A stretch of 6,437 nucleotides of DNA, taken from positions 13,165 to 19,601 of the forward strand of contig JAEPNS010000016.1 in the NCBI GenBank assembly GCA_017643325.1, in the 5' to 3' direction. This stretch comes from Alphaproteobacteria bacterium (GTDB taxonomy: Bacteria > Pseudomonadota > Alphaproteobacteria > UBA6615). Under the pieces are notes generated by a model that saw only the letters and a list, made by a program, of their open reading frames with translations, was not told the origin of the DNA and did no database searches. The position numbers and the translations under genes are program-made. Position 1 is the stretch's first letter. Each line of letters opens with the position of its first letter. Positions 1-5,246 of this stretch are shown one piece after another.

Positions 1-473
1 TCGAGGTCGGTGGTCTCCTGCCCGTCGGCGCGCTCCATGGTCTGGACCTGGTCGGCGCGCTGGAAAGCGCGGTTGATCCGGCGCACCACGGACGGGACGC
101 TGTCAACCGGATACAGGCTCTGGTCCGGGTACATCTGGCCCGAGGAGTTGGCGTCGGCGGCGACCTGCCAGCCCGACAGGTAGATGGCCTTCAGGCCTGC
201 GCGGATGTGCTGGACGGCCTGGTTGCCGGTGTAGGCGCCGAGCGTCGGGACGAACTCTTCCTTGTGCAGCAGTTCCCACAGCTTCTTCGCGCCGTTTTCG
301 GCCAGCGTGTGCCGGACCGGCAGCGAACCGGCGAGCCGCGCCACGTCGGCGCGGGTGTAGTCGCGGGTGATGTTCTTCCAGCGCTCCGGCGCCCATTCCG
401 GCGCAGGGAAGCTCTCGTTGCCGCCCGGGTTGTCCCCGTCGCGGCGCATCATCGATGACATATCGTTTGGCAT
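1..473 (-). CDS. aceA: Isocitrate lyase, N-terminal part (cut by left window edge)
   Basis: Isocitrate lyase cleaves isocitrate to succinate and glyoxylate, the first step of the cytoplasmic glyoxylate shunt. The visible part is 157 codons of a protein usually 430 or more residues long. It contains hallmark family sequence: TLGAYTGNQAVQ at about residues 77-88, the substrate-loop SGW at 100-102 running into QVAADAN, and the MYPDQSLYPVDSVP stretch at about 114-127. The catalytic KKCGH loop lies beyond the edge and cannot be checked. The ATG at 473 is chosen over the in-frame ATG at 479 because the GGAG at 481-484 lies 7 nt from the former and only 1 nt from the latter. The first 25 or so residues are poorly conserved leader. 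The gene is divergent from the RamB-type regulator at 670 and shares its control region, which fits regulation by that protein. The family assignment is very secure. Confidence 0.97.
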   Translation of the reverse strand, partial: MPNDMSSMMRRDGDNPGGNESFPAPEWAPERWKNITRDYTRADVARLAGSLPVRHTLAENGAKKLWELLHKEEFVPTLGAYTGNQAVQHIRAGLKAIYLSGWQVAADANSSGQMYPDQSLYPVDSVPSVVRRINRAFQRADQVQTMERADGQETTDL

Positions 474-480
474 GGTCATT

Positions 481-484
481 CTCC
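481..484 (-). promoter_or_regulatory. Ribosome binding site deciding the aceA start
   Basis: GGAG on the minus strand is followed by a, ATG (479-477), acc, ATG (473-471). Only the second ATG has normal Shine-Dalgarno spacing (7 nt), so translation most likely begins MPNDM rather than MTMPNDM. Confidence 0.6.
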
Positions 485-580
485 GTAAAGACACTGATTG
501 TGCGGTCCAGTGCCGTACAACCTCGATGTGTGAAGAATTGACAACGCACATGCACAATGCAACAAGTTACTGAGATTGCT

Positions 581-603
581 ACAGAAAACGTGTAAATTTC
601 TGT
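581..603. repeat. Inverted repeat ACAGAAA...TTTCTGT, possible operator
   Basis: A perfect 7-bp inverted repeat with a 9-bp spacer (581-587 and 597-603) has a half-site centre spacing of 16 bp. This is compatible with either a dimeric regulator site or chance in AT-rich DNA. It partly overlaps the left member of the candidate RamB boxes, so both may be parts of one larger site. Confidence 0.35.
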
Positions 604-631
604 AAAGTTGCTGCGCCGCATTTGCAAACTC
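599..631 (-). promoter_or_regulatory. Candidate RamB-type operator pair
   Basis: Read on the minus strand, positions 631-621 give GAGTTTGCAAA and positions 609-599 give AACTTTACAGA. The RamB box described in Corynebacterium glutamicum, as I recall it, ends in AACTTTGCAAA. Each copy matches it at 9 of 11 positions, and the first contains the exact TTTGCAAA palindrome (621-628). The two copies are 22 bp apart, about two helical turns, so they would face the same side of the DNA. They lie about 40-70 bp upstream of the regulator start, suggesting autoregulation, and about 125-160 bp upstream of aceA. Binding is inferred from motif resemblance and context. Confidence 0.45.
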
Positions 632-669
632 TGTAAACGCGCCGCCGCGGAACCCGGAGAAACAAAGGC

Positions 670-2133
670 ATGGCCAACCTCGACGTCGTCGCCCCGGAAG
701 CCCCGAAATCCGACGCCCCCAAGCTGGGCGGCCGGGTCCGGCGGCTGCGCCGGCAGGAGGGCATGAGCCAGGCGGCGCTCGCCGCCGAACTCGGCATCTC
801 GGCGAGCTACCTGAACCTGATCGAGCACAACCGGCGGAACCTGACCGTCCCGCTGCTCATCAAGCTCGCCGAGCGATTCGACCTCGAACTCAGCGAGATC
901 GCCGAAAGCGACGAGGGGCGGCTGAGCGCCGACCTGATGGAGGCGTTCGGCGACGAGCTGTTCGGCGATATCGACCTCACCAATACCGACGTGCGCGACC
1001 TGGTGACCTCGAACGCCACGGTCGCGCGCGCGATCCTCGCGCTGTACGACCGCTACCGGAACCTGCGCGACGATGCGGACGTGACCGGCGGCGCGGGCGT
1101 GCCGGGCGGCGAGGAGGCGACGGCCAGCGACCGGCTGCCGAGCGAGCAGGTCTCGGATTTCCTGCAGGCGCGCGCCAACCACTTTCCGGAACTGGAGGAG
1201 GCCGCGGAGCGGGTCAACCACGACTCGTCCCTGTCGGGCGAGGACACCTTCCGCGCCATGACGACCTTCCTGTCGAACACCTTCGGGGTGCGGGTCAGCG
1301 AGCTGCCCGCCGACGAGAACCGGGTCGTGCGCCGCTTCGACCCCGAGGCGCGCGTGCTGGAGCTGTCGAGCATGCTGCCGACCGACAGCCGCAACTTCCA
1401 GACCGCCCACCAGATCGGCCTGCTCGCCGCCGAGCGGGAGATTGGCATGCTCGTGGACGAGGGCGATTTCACCGGCGACGATTCGCGCCGCCTCGCCCGC
1501 ATCGCGCTCGCCAACTACTTCGCGGGCGCGCTGATGATGCCCTACGAGTCATTTCACCGGGCCGCGAAGAAGCACCGCTACGACATCGAGCTGCTGCAGC
1601 ACCGCTTCCATGTGAGCTTCGAGCAGGTGTGCCACCGGCTGACGACCCTGCAGCGCCCGCGCAAGCGCGGCGTGCCGTTCCACCTGCTGCGCTCCGACAT
1701 CGCGGGCAACATCTCCAAGCGCTTCTCGCTGTCGGGCATCCACATCCCGCGCCACGGCGGTGCCTGCCCGCGCTGGAACGTGCACTCGGCCTACCTGCAG
1801 CCGGGCACCATCAACGTCCAGATCTCGCAGATGCCGGACGGCGCGACCTTCTTCTGCATCGCGCGCACGGTCTTCAAGGCCGGCGCCGGTTACGGCCAGC
1901 CGCGCAGCTACCTGTCCATCGGGCTCGGCTGCGAGATCAGCCACGCCTCCGAACTCGTCTATGCCGACGGCATGGACCTGGAGCGGCCCGAGCGGATCGT
2001 GCCCATCGGCGTCTCCTGCCGCACCTGCCCGCGCATGGACTGCGCCCAGCGTGCCTTCCCGCCCGTCGCCCACGCGCTGGAGACCGACGAAAACGCCCGC
2101 GGCGTGTCGGCGTATATCTCGGCGAAGGGGTAG
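670..2133 (+). CDS. ramB: RamB/PrpR/ScfR-family transcriptional regulator (XRE HTH, IrrE-like and DUF2083 domains)
   Basis: This 487-residue cytoplasmic DNA-binding protein belongs to the family that senses short-chain acyl-CoA status and controls acetate, propionate and glyoxylate-shunt genes. Family members include RamB in Corynebacterium and Paracoccus, PrpR in Mycobacterium and ScfR in rhizobia. An XRE-type helix-turn-helix spans about residues 20-75 (GMSQAALAAELGIS, then SYLNLIEHNRRN). A Gly/Glu-rich linker lies at about 137-160. An ImmA/IrrE-like domain spans about 160-300, where the HEXXH zinc-protease motif is replaced by HQIGL at 247-251, so peptidase activity is unlikely. The C-terminal domain (about 330-487) carries Cys366, Cys421, Cys450, Cys453 and Cys458; the CRTCPRMDC cluster could bind metal or an iron-sulfur centre, as reported for PrpR. 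GGAG at 656-659 precedes the ATG by 10 nt. The gene is divergent from aceA and convergent with glcB, so it very likely regulates the shunt and possibly itself. The family is secure; the exact ligand, and whether it activates or represses, are inferred. Confidence 0.93.
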   Translation: MANLDVVAPEAPKSDAPKLGGRVRRLRRQEGMSQAALAAELGISASYLNLIEHNRRNLTVPLLIKLAERFDLELSEIAESDEGRLSADLMEAFGDELFGDIDLTNTDVRDLVTSNATVARAILALYDRYRNLRDDADVTGGAGVPGGEEATASDRLPSEQVSDFLQARANHFPELEEAAERVNHDSSLSGEDTFRAMTTFLSNTFGVRVSELPADENRVVRRFDPEARVLELSSMLPTDSRNFQTAHQIGLLAAEREIGMLVDEGDFTGDDSRRLARIALANYFAGALMMPYESFHRAAKKHRYDIELLQHRFHVSFEQVCHRLTTLQRPRKRGVPFHLLRSDIAGNISKRFSLSGIHIPRHGGACPRWNVHSAYLQPGTINVQISQMPDGATFFCIARTVFKAGAGYGQPRSYLSIGLGCEISHASELVYADGMDLERPERIVPIGVSCRTCPRMDCAQRAFPPVAHALETDENARGVSAYISAKG

Positions 2134-2149
2134 CGCGCCCACGAAATTC

Positions 2150-2249
2150 GTCATGGCCGGACTTGTTCCGGCCATCCACGTCGGTGTGTCACGCTCCTGT
2201 ATCCGGAGAGCCGGTGGACGTGGATGCCCGCAACAAGTGCGGGCATGAC
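2150..2249. repeat. BIME-like inverted pair of 33-bp palindromic repeat units
   Basis: Unit 1 (2150-2182, plus) and unit 2 (2217-2249, minus) are the same 33-bp element in opposite orientation, 29 of 33 identical, separated by 34 bp. Each unit folds into a perfect 9-bp stem with the loop CTTGT read on its own strand (unit 1: 2153-2161 with 2167-2175), followed by the tail ATCCACGTC. The tails (2174-2182 and 2217-2225) are also complementary to each other, so the whole 100 bp can form a larger cruciform. Translation of unit 1 gives MAGLVPAIHV, a spurious peptide familiar from alphaproteobacterial intergenic repeats. It is probably a non-autonomous dispersed element; no transposase is present here. 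Confidence 0.8.
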
Positions 2250-2277
2250 GTCACTTTGGAACTGCTCCGTTGCGTTA

Positions 2278-2299
2278 GCTCCCTCTGTAACGGGGGAGC
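2278..2299. terminator. Short GC hairpin, possible terminator
   Basis: GCTCCCTC (2278-2285) pairs with GGGGGAGC (2292-2299), with one T-G wobble and a 6-nt loop. There is no T tract on either strand, so a classical intrinsic terminator is not shown. It abuts the first 17-bp direct repeat and may have been the original hairpin downstream of glcB. Confidence 0.35.
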
Positions 2300-2314
2300 C
2301 TACTGCCCGTACTT
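2298..2314. repeat. 17-bp direct repeat, intergenic copy of the glcB 3' end
   Basis: GCCTACTGCCCGTACTT is identical to 2439-2455, where it encodes the last codons (KYGQ) and stop of glcB on the minus strand. Read on the minus strand this copy would also end KYGQ-stop, preceded by KS instead of KA. Similarity fades immediately beyond the 17 bp. Confidence 0.8.
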
Positions 2315-2326
2315 CGACTTCCGAAA

Positions 2327-2396
2327 CATCCTCATGCTGAGCTTGTCGAAGTATGAGGATGTCGCCCTCGTCCTTCGTCAGGCTCAGGATGAGGGC
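2327..2396. repeat. Inverted pair of CTGAGCTTGTCGAAG-type palindromic repeats
   Basis: Unit 1 (2327-2361) has a perfect 9-bp stem, CATCCTCAT with ATGAGGATG, around the core CTGAGCTTGTCGAAG (2337-2351). Unit 2 (2364-2396) is in the opposite orientation. It has an 11-bp stem with one G-T wobble (2364-2374 with 2386-2396), and its core (2373-2387) matches the reverse complement of the first at 13 of 15 positions. The core resembles a dispersed intergenic repeat abundant in many alphaproteobacteria. It may act as a transcript-end stabiliser, but no function is demonstrated. Confidence 0.75.
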
Positions 2397-2419
2397 TCAG
2401 TCTTGAAGCGTGCGCTCCT

Positions 2420-2438
2420 CACCGCAGCGGCAGCGGTG
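2420..2438 (-). terminator. Hairpin immediately after the glcB stop codon
   Basis: CACCGC (2420-2425) and GCGGTG (2433-2438) form a 6-bp GC stem with a 7-nt loop, starting 2 nt beyond the glcB stop. No T run follows on the minus strand, so this is a weak terminator candidate or a 3'-end stabilising structure. Confidence 0.35.
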
Positions 2439-2455
2439 GCCTACTGCCCGTACTT
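2439..2455. repeat. 17-bp direct repeat, copy at the glcB 3' end
   Basis: This copy is identical to 2298-2314. It covers the glcB stop codon and the last codons. The two copies flank a 124-bp segment that carries the second palindromic repeat pair. Confidence 0.8.
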
Positions 2456-4612
2456 GGCTTTCGCCTCGATCCGGCGCGCATGCAGGATCGGCTCGGTGTA
2501 GCCGCTCGGCTGCTCGAGACCCTTGAACACCAGGTCGCAGGCGGCCTGGAACGCGACCGAGTCGTCGAAGTTCCCGGCCATCGGGATGTAGGCGTCGTCG
2601 CCCTCGTTCTGCTTGTCGACGACGCCGGCCATCCGCTCCATGGTCTCGCGGACCCGGGCCTCGTCGACGATGCCGTGGTGGATCCAGTTCGCCATGTGCT
2701 GGCTGGAAATCCGCAGGGTCGCGCGGTCCTCCATCAGGCCGATGTCGTTGATGTCCGGCACCTTCGAGCAGCCGACGCCCTGGTCGATCCAGCGCACGAC
2801 GTAGCCGAGGATGCCCTGGGCGTTGTTGTCGAGCTCGTTCTGGATGTCCTCGTCGGGCCAGTTCGGCCGCTCGGTCACGGGGATCGTCAGGATATCGTCG
2901 AGGCTGGCGCGCCCGCGCGACTTCAGTTCCGCCTGGCGGTCCGCCACGCTGACCTGGTGATAGTGCAGCGCGTGCAGCGTCGCGGCGGTCGGCGACGGCA
3001 CCCAGGCGGTGTTCGCGCCGGCCTTCGGGTGGCCGATCTTCTGCTCCATCATGTCGGCCATGCGGTCCGGCATGGCCCACATGCCCTTGCCGATCTGGGC
3101 ATGGCCCGGCAGGCCGCATTCCAGCCCGATATCGACGTTCCAGTCCTCGTAGGCCTGGATCCACGGGGCGGCCTTCATGTCGCCCTTGCGGATCATCGCG
3201 CCCGCTTCCATCGAGGTGTGCATCTCGTCGCCGGTGCGGTCGAGGAAGCCGGTGTTGATGAAGAACACCCGGCTCTTCGCCGCGCGGATGCACTCCTTGA
3301 GGTTGACCGTGGTGCGGCGCTCCTCGTCCATGATCCCCATCTTGATGGTGTTGGGGTCGAGCCCGAGCGCCTTTTCCACCGCGCCGAACAGCTCGTCGGA
3401 GAAGGCGACCTCGTCGGGGCCGTGCATTTTCGGCTTCACGATGTAGACCGATCCGGCGCGGCTGTTCCGGTAGGCGCCGTTGCCCTGCAGGTCGTGCATC
3501 GCGATCATCGAGGACACGAGCGCATCGATGATGCCCTCGGGCGCCTCCTCGCCGTTCTGGTCGAGCACCATGCCGATGGTCATCAGGTGGCCGACGTTGC
3601 GCACCAGCATCAGCGAGCGGCCGTGCAGGACGACCTCGCCGCCGTCCGGGGCGGTATAGGTGCGGTCCGGCTCCAGCGAGCGCGACACGGTCTTGCCGCC
3701 CTTCTCGAAGGCCGCGGTCAGGTCACCCTTGTTGAGGCCGAGCCAGTTCCGGTAGGCGATCACCTTGTCCTCGGCGTCGACCGTGGCGACCGAATCCTCG
3801 AAGTCCATGATCGTCGATAGCGCGGCCTCAAGCACCACGTCCGACACGCCGGCCGGATCGTCCTTGCCGATGGCGTGGTCGCGGTCGATGGTGATCTCGG
3901 CATGGATGCCGTTGTTCACCAGCAGGATCGCCGACGGCGACCCGGCATCGCCCCGGTAGCCGACGAACTGCGCGGGGTCCTTCAGGCCGGTCGGCGCAAT
4001 GCCGTCGACGGCGACGACAAGCTTGCCATCCTCGACCGTGTAGCCGGTCGAGTCCGCGTGGGAGCCCTCGGCCAGCGGCGCCATGTCGTCGAGCACCTGG
4101 CGCGCATAGGCGATGACCTTCGCGCCGCGTTCGGGGTCATAGCCCGAGGCCGGCGCGCCGTCCTGCGGGATCACGTCGGTGCCGTAGAGCGCGTCGTAGA
4201 GGCTGCCCCAGCGCGCGTTCGCGGCATTGAGCGCGTAGCGCGCGTTGGTGATCGGCACGACGAGCTGCGGGCCGGCAATGGACGCGATCTCGGGGTCGAC
4301 ATTGGCCGTGTCGACCTGGAAGTCGGGCCCTTCGGGCACGAGGTAGCCGATTTCCTCCAGGAAGGCGCGGTATGCCTTCGGGTCGAACTCCTTTTCGCGG
4401 TTTTCCTTGTGCCACGCGTCGAGGCGGACCTGGAGCGCGTCGCGCTCGGCCAGCAGCGCCTTGTTGCGCGGGCCAAGCGTGTGCACCAGTTCGTCGAGCG
4501 CGTTCCAGAACCGGTCCGGCGCGATCCCCGTCCCCGGAAGCGCCTCGTCATTGATGAAGTTGTAGAGCGGCGCGGCAACCTGAATGTTTCCCGCGTTGAT
4601 CATCTCGGTCAT
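2441..4612 (-). CDS. glcB: Malate synthase G
   Basis: This enzyme condenses glyoxylate with acetyl-CoA and water to give malate and CoA, the second step of the glyoxylate shunt, as a Mg2+-dependent cytoplasmic monomer. The 723 residues equal the length of E. coli GlcB. Active-site residues appear intact: Arg338 in GRSLMLVRNVGH, Glu430 in GIMDEERRT and Asp458 in FINTGFLDRTGDE (the expected Mg2+ ligands), and Asp629 in IGLMEDRATLRISSQ (the catalytic base, Asp631 in E. coli). The conserved GCSKVPDI lies at about 614-621. The start ATG at 4612 has GGAGG about 11 nt upstream; a second ATG three codons in has no suitable site. The gene is convergent with the RamB-type regulator and divergent from the rhodanese gene. 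Its upstream region lacks an obvious TTTGCAAA box, so control by the neighbouring regulator is plausible but not visible. Its last codons are duplicated in the intergenic DNA beyond. Confidence 0.98.
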   Translation of the reverse strand: MTEMINAGNIQVAAPLYNFINDEALPGTGIAPDRFWNALDELVHTLGPRNKALLAERDALQVRLDAWHKENREKEFDPKAYRAFLEEIGYLVPEGPDFQVDTANVDPEIASIAGPQLVVPITNARYALNAANARWGSLYDALYGTDVIPQDGAPASGYDPERGAKVIAYARQVLDDMAPLAEGSHADSTGYTVEDGKLVVAVDGIAPTGLKDPAQFVGYRGDAGSPSAILLVNNGIHAEITIDRDHAIGKDDPAGVSDVVLEAALSTIMDFEDSVATVDAEDKVIAYRNWLGLNKGDLTAAFEKGGKTVSRSLEPDRTYTAPDGGEVVLHGRSLMLVRNVGHLMTIGMVLDQNGEEAPEGIIDALVSSMIAMHDLQGNGAYRNSRAGSVYIVKPKMHGPDEVAFSDELFGAVEKALGLDPNTIKMGIMDEERRTTVNLKECIRAAKSRVFFINTGFLDRTGDEMHTSMEAGAMIRKGDMKAAPWIQAYEDWNVDIGLECGLPGHAQIGKGMWAMPDRMADMMEQKIGHPKAGANTAWVPSPTAATLHALHYHQVSVADRQAELKSRGRASLDDILTIPVTERPNWPDEDIQNELDNNAQGILGYVVRWIDQGVGCSKVPDINDIGLMEDRATLRISSQHMANWIHHGIVDEARVRETMERMAGVVDKQNEGDDAYIPMAGNFDDSVAFQAACDLVFKGLEQPSGYTEPILHARRIEAKAKYGQ

Positions 4613-4743
4613 GGCTCGTCTCGCCTCCGTCGGTCGGTCGATCGATTGTTCTTGTGCGCCCGGCCGGCCGGCGCGGGCGTCATCCAGCGCCTAGTTATCA
4701 CAAAACACGGACGCGAATCCGAGTCCCCCGGCGCGCGATTGGG

Positions 4744-4749
4744 TATAAT
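4744..4749 (+). promoter_or_regulatory. TATAAT -10 candidate for the rhodanese gene
   Basis: A perfect TATAAT lies about 56 bp upstream of the ATG at 4806, in otherwise GC-rich DNA. No recognisable -35 hexamer sits 16-18 bp upstream (the sequence there is around GAGTCC) and no extended TGn is present, so promoter activity is uncertain. Confidence 0.35.
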
Positions 4750-4805
4750 TCCTTCCCACGCCAAAAAGAACACCAGCGCCGGACCCGGCGGCAGGAGAAC
4801 CAGCG

Positions 4806-5222
4806 ATGATCACCAAGGGCATCAAGCAGCTTTGCGCCGAAGCCGAAGAGGAAATCGAGACCATGACCGTCGAGGAGGTCATGGCGGTGCACGGGAACGA
4901 CGACGTCGAACTCGTCGACATCCGCGACATCCGGGAGCTGTGGCGCGACGGTGCGATTCCCGGGGCGGTGCATGCACCGCGCGGGATGCTGGAGTTCTGG
5001 GTCGACCCGGACAGCCCCTACCACCGCGAACTGTTCGCCTCGGGCAAGAAGTTCATCTTCTTCTGCGCGGGCGGCATGCGCTCGGCGCTCGCGGCCCAGT
5101 CAGTCCACCGGATGGGCCTGGCGCCGGTCGCGCATATGCGCGGCGGCTACGGCGCCTGGGTCAAGGCCGAGGGGCCGACCGAGGAAAAGGAAGCCAGGCT
5201 TCCCAGGCCGAAAGACGCGTGA
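4806..5222 (+). CDS. Single-domain rhodanese-like sulfurtransferase
   Basis: This 138-residue protein has no signal peptide or membrane segment, so it is expected in the cytoplasm. Rhodanese domains carry sulfane sulfur as a cysteine persulfide and pass it to acceptors. The domain covers about residues 20-125: LVDIRD at 36-41, the GAIPGAVHAPRG strand-turn at 49-60, the active-site loop Cys87-AGGMR followed by S93, and the C-terminal signature MRGGYGAWVKAEGP at 111-124. The loop has six residues, the usual size for sulfur-transferring rhodaneses rather than the seven of Cdc25-like phosphatases. Residues 1-20 form a charged helix-like leader, and the tail after about 125 is Lys/Glu/Pro-rich. 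AGGAG at 4793-4797 precedes the ATG by 8 nt. It is followed 24 bp later by the racemase-family gene on the same strand, probably co-transcribed. The physiological sulfur donor and acceptor are unknown. Confidence 0.92.
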   Translation: MITKGIKQLCAEAEEEIETMTVEEVMAVHGNDDVELVDIRDIRELWRDGAIPGAVHAPRGMLEFWVDPDSPYHRELFASGKKFIFFCAGGMRSALAAQSVHRMGLAPVAHMRGGYGAWVKAEGPTEEKEARLPRPKDA

Positions 5223-5246
5223 CCGCGGCCCGATGACAGGCCTCCA

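Larger units (their letters stand above)
474..669. promoter_or_regulatory. Divergent control region between aceA and the RamB-type regulator
   Basis: This 196-bp gap separates the two divergent starts and is clearly richer in A+T than the flanking genes, most strongly from about 530 to 640. It should hold both promoters. The plus strand has a perfect TTGACA at 538-543, but no good -10 hexamer lies 16-18 bp downstream. A second weak candidate for the regulator is TTGCTG at 608-613 with TGTAAA at 632-637 (18-bp spacer), which would place the TTTGCAAA element inside the promoter. On the minus strand the best aceA guess is TTGCAT near 557 followed by AATTCT about 17 bp on, which is weak. The region also carries the candidate operator elements listed separately. 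The role is inferred from position and composition; exact promoters are not established. Confidence 0.6.
2134..2440. other. Repeat-rich intergenic region between convergent ramB and glcB
   Basis: No credible gene lies in these 307 bp. Open frames crossing it, including ones reading VMAGLVPAIHV or LSLSKYEDV...LVLRQAQDEG, are translations of dispersed palindromic repeats, not proteins. The stretch holds, in order, an inverted pair of 33-bp repeat units (2150-2249), a short GC hairpin (2278-2299), the first copy of a 17-bp direct repeat (2298-2314), a second inverted repeat pair (2327-2396) and a hairpin just after the glcB stop (2420-2438). Because both neighbouring genes end here, the palindromes may stop or stabilise both transcripts. 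Confidence 0.8.

Noticed and set aside
103..1410. 435-residue open frame on the minus strand across aceA, the control region and the regulator
   Set aside because: It is out of frame with the clear aceA frame, its sequence is dominated by Arg, Ala, Gly and Val with no recognisable domain, and it lies antisense to a well-conserved regulator. Long shadow frames are expected at this GC content.
1390..1430. Regulator as an active IrrE/ImmA-type metalloprotease
   Set aside because: The motif is HQIGL instead of HEXXH, so both the catalytic Glu and the second zinc-binding His are missing.
1549..2175. Minus-strand frame starting MAGTSPAMT
   Set aside because: The start is the translated palindromic repeat at 2150-2182 and the rest is antisense to the regulator. 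This is a well-known kind of annotation artefact.
2134..2440. Possible CRISPR array in the repeat-rich gap
   Set aside because: The repeats are inverted pairs of two different palindromic families, not regularly spaced direct repeats with unique spacers, and no cas gene is present.
2480..3820. 446-residue open frame antisense to glcB
   Set aside because: It is rich in His, Val, Arg and Asp with no domain, mirroring codon bias of the malate synthase gene, whose active-site residues are all intact.
4629..4671. Tandem CGGT/CGAT tetranucleotides and the CCGGCCGGCCGG palindrome upstream of glcB
   Set aside because: These are short simple-sequence features expected in GC-rich DNA. A structured glcB leader is possible but nothing supports a specific riboswitch or operator.
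3875..5236. 453-residue plus-strand frame spanning the start of glcB and the rhodanese gene
   Set aside because: It crosses two genuine genes out of frame and an intergenic region, and has low-complexity composition.
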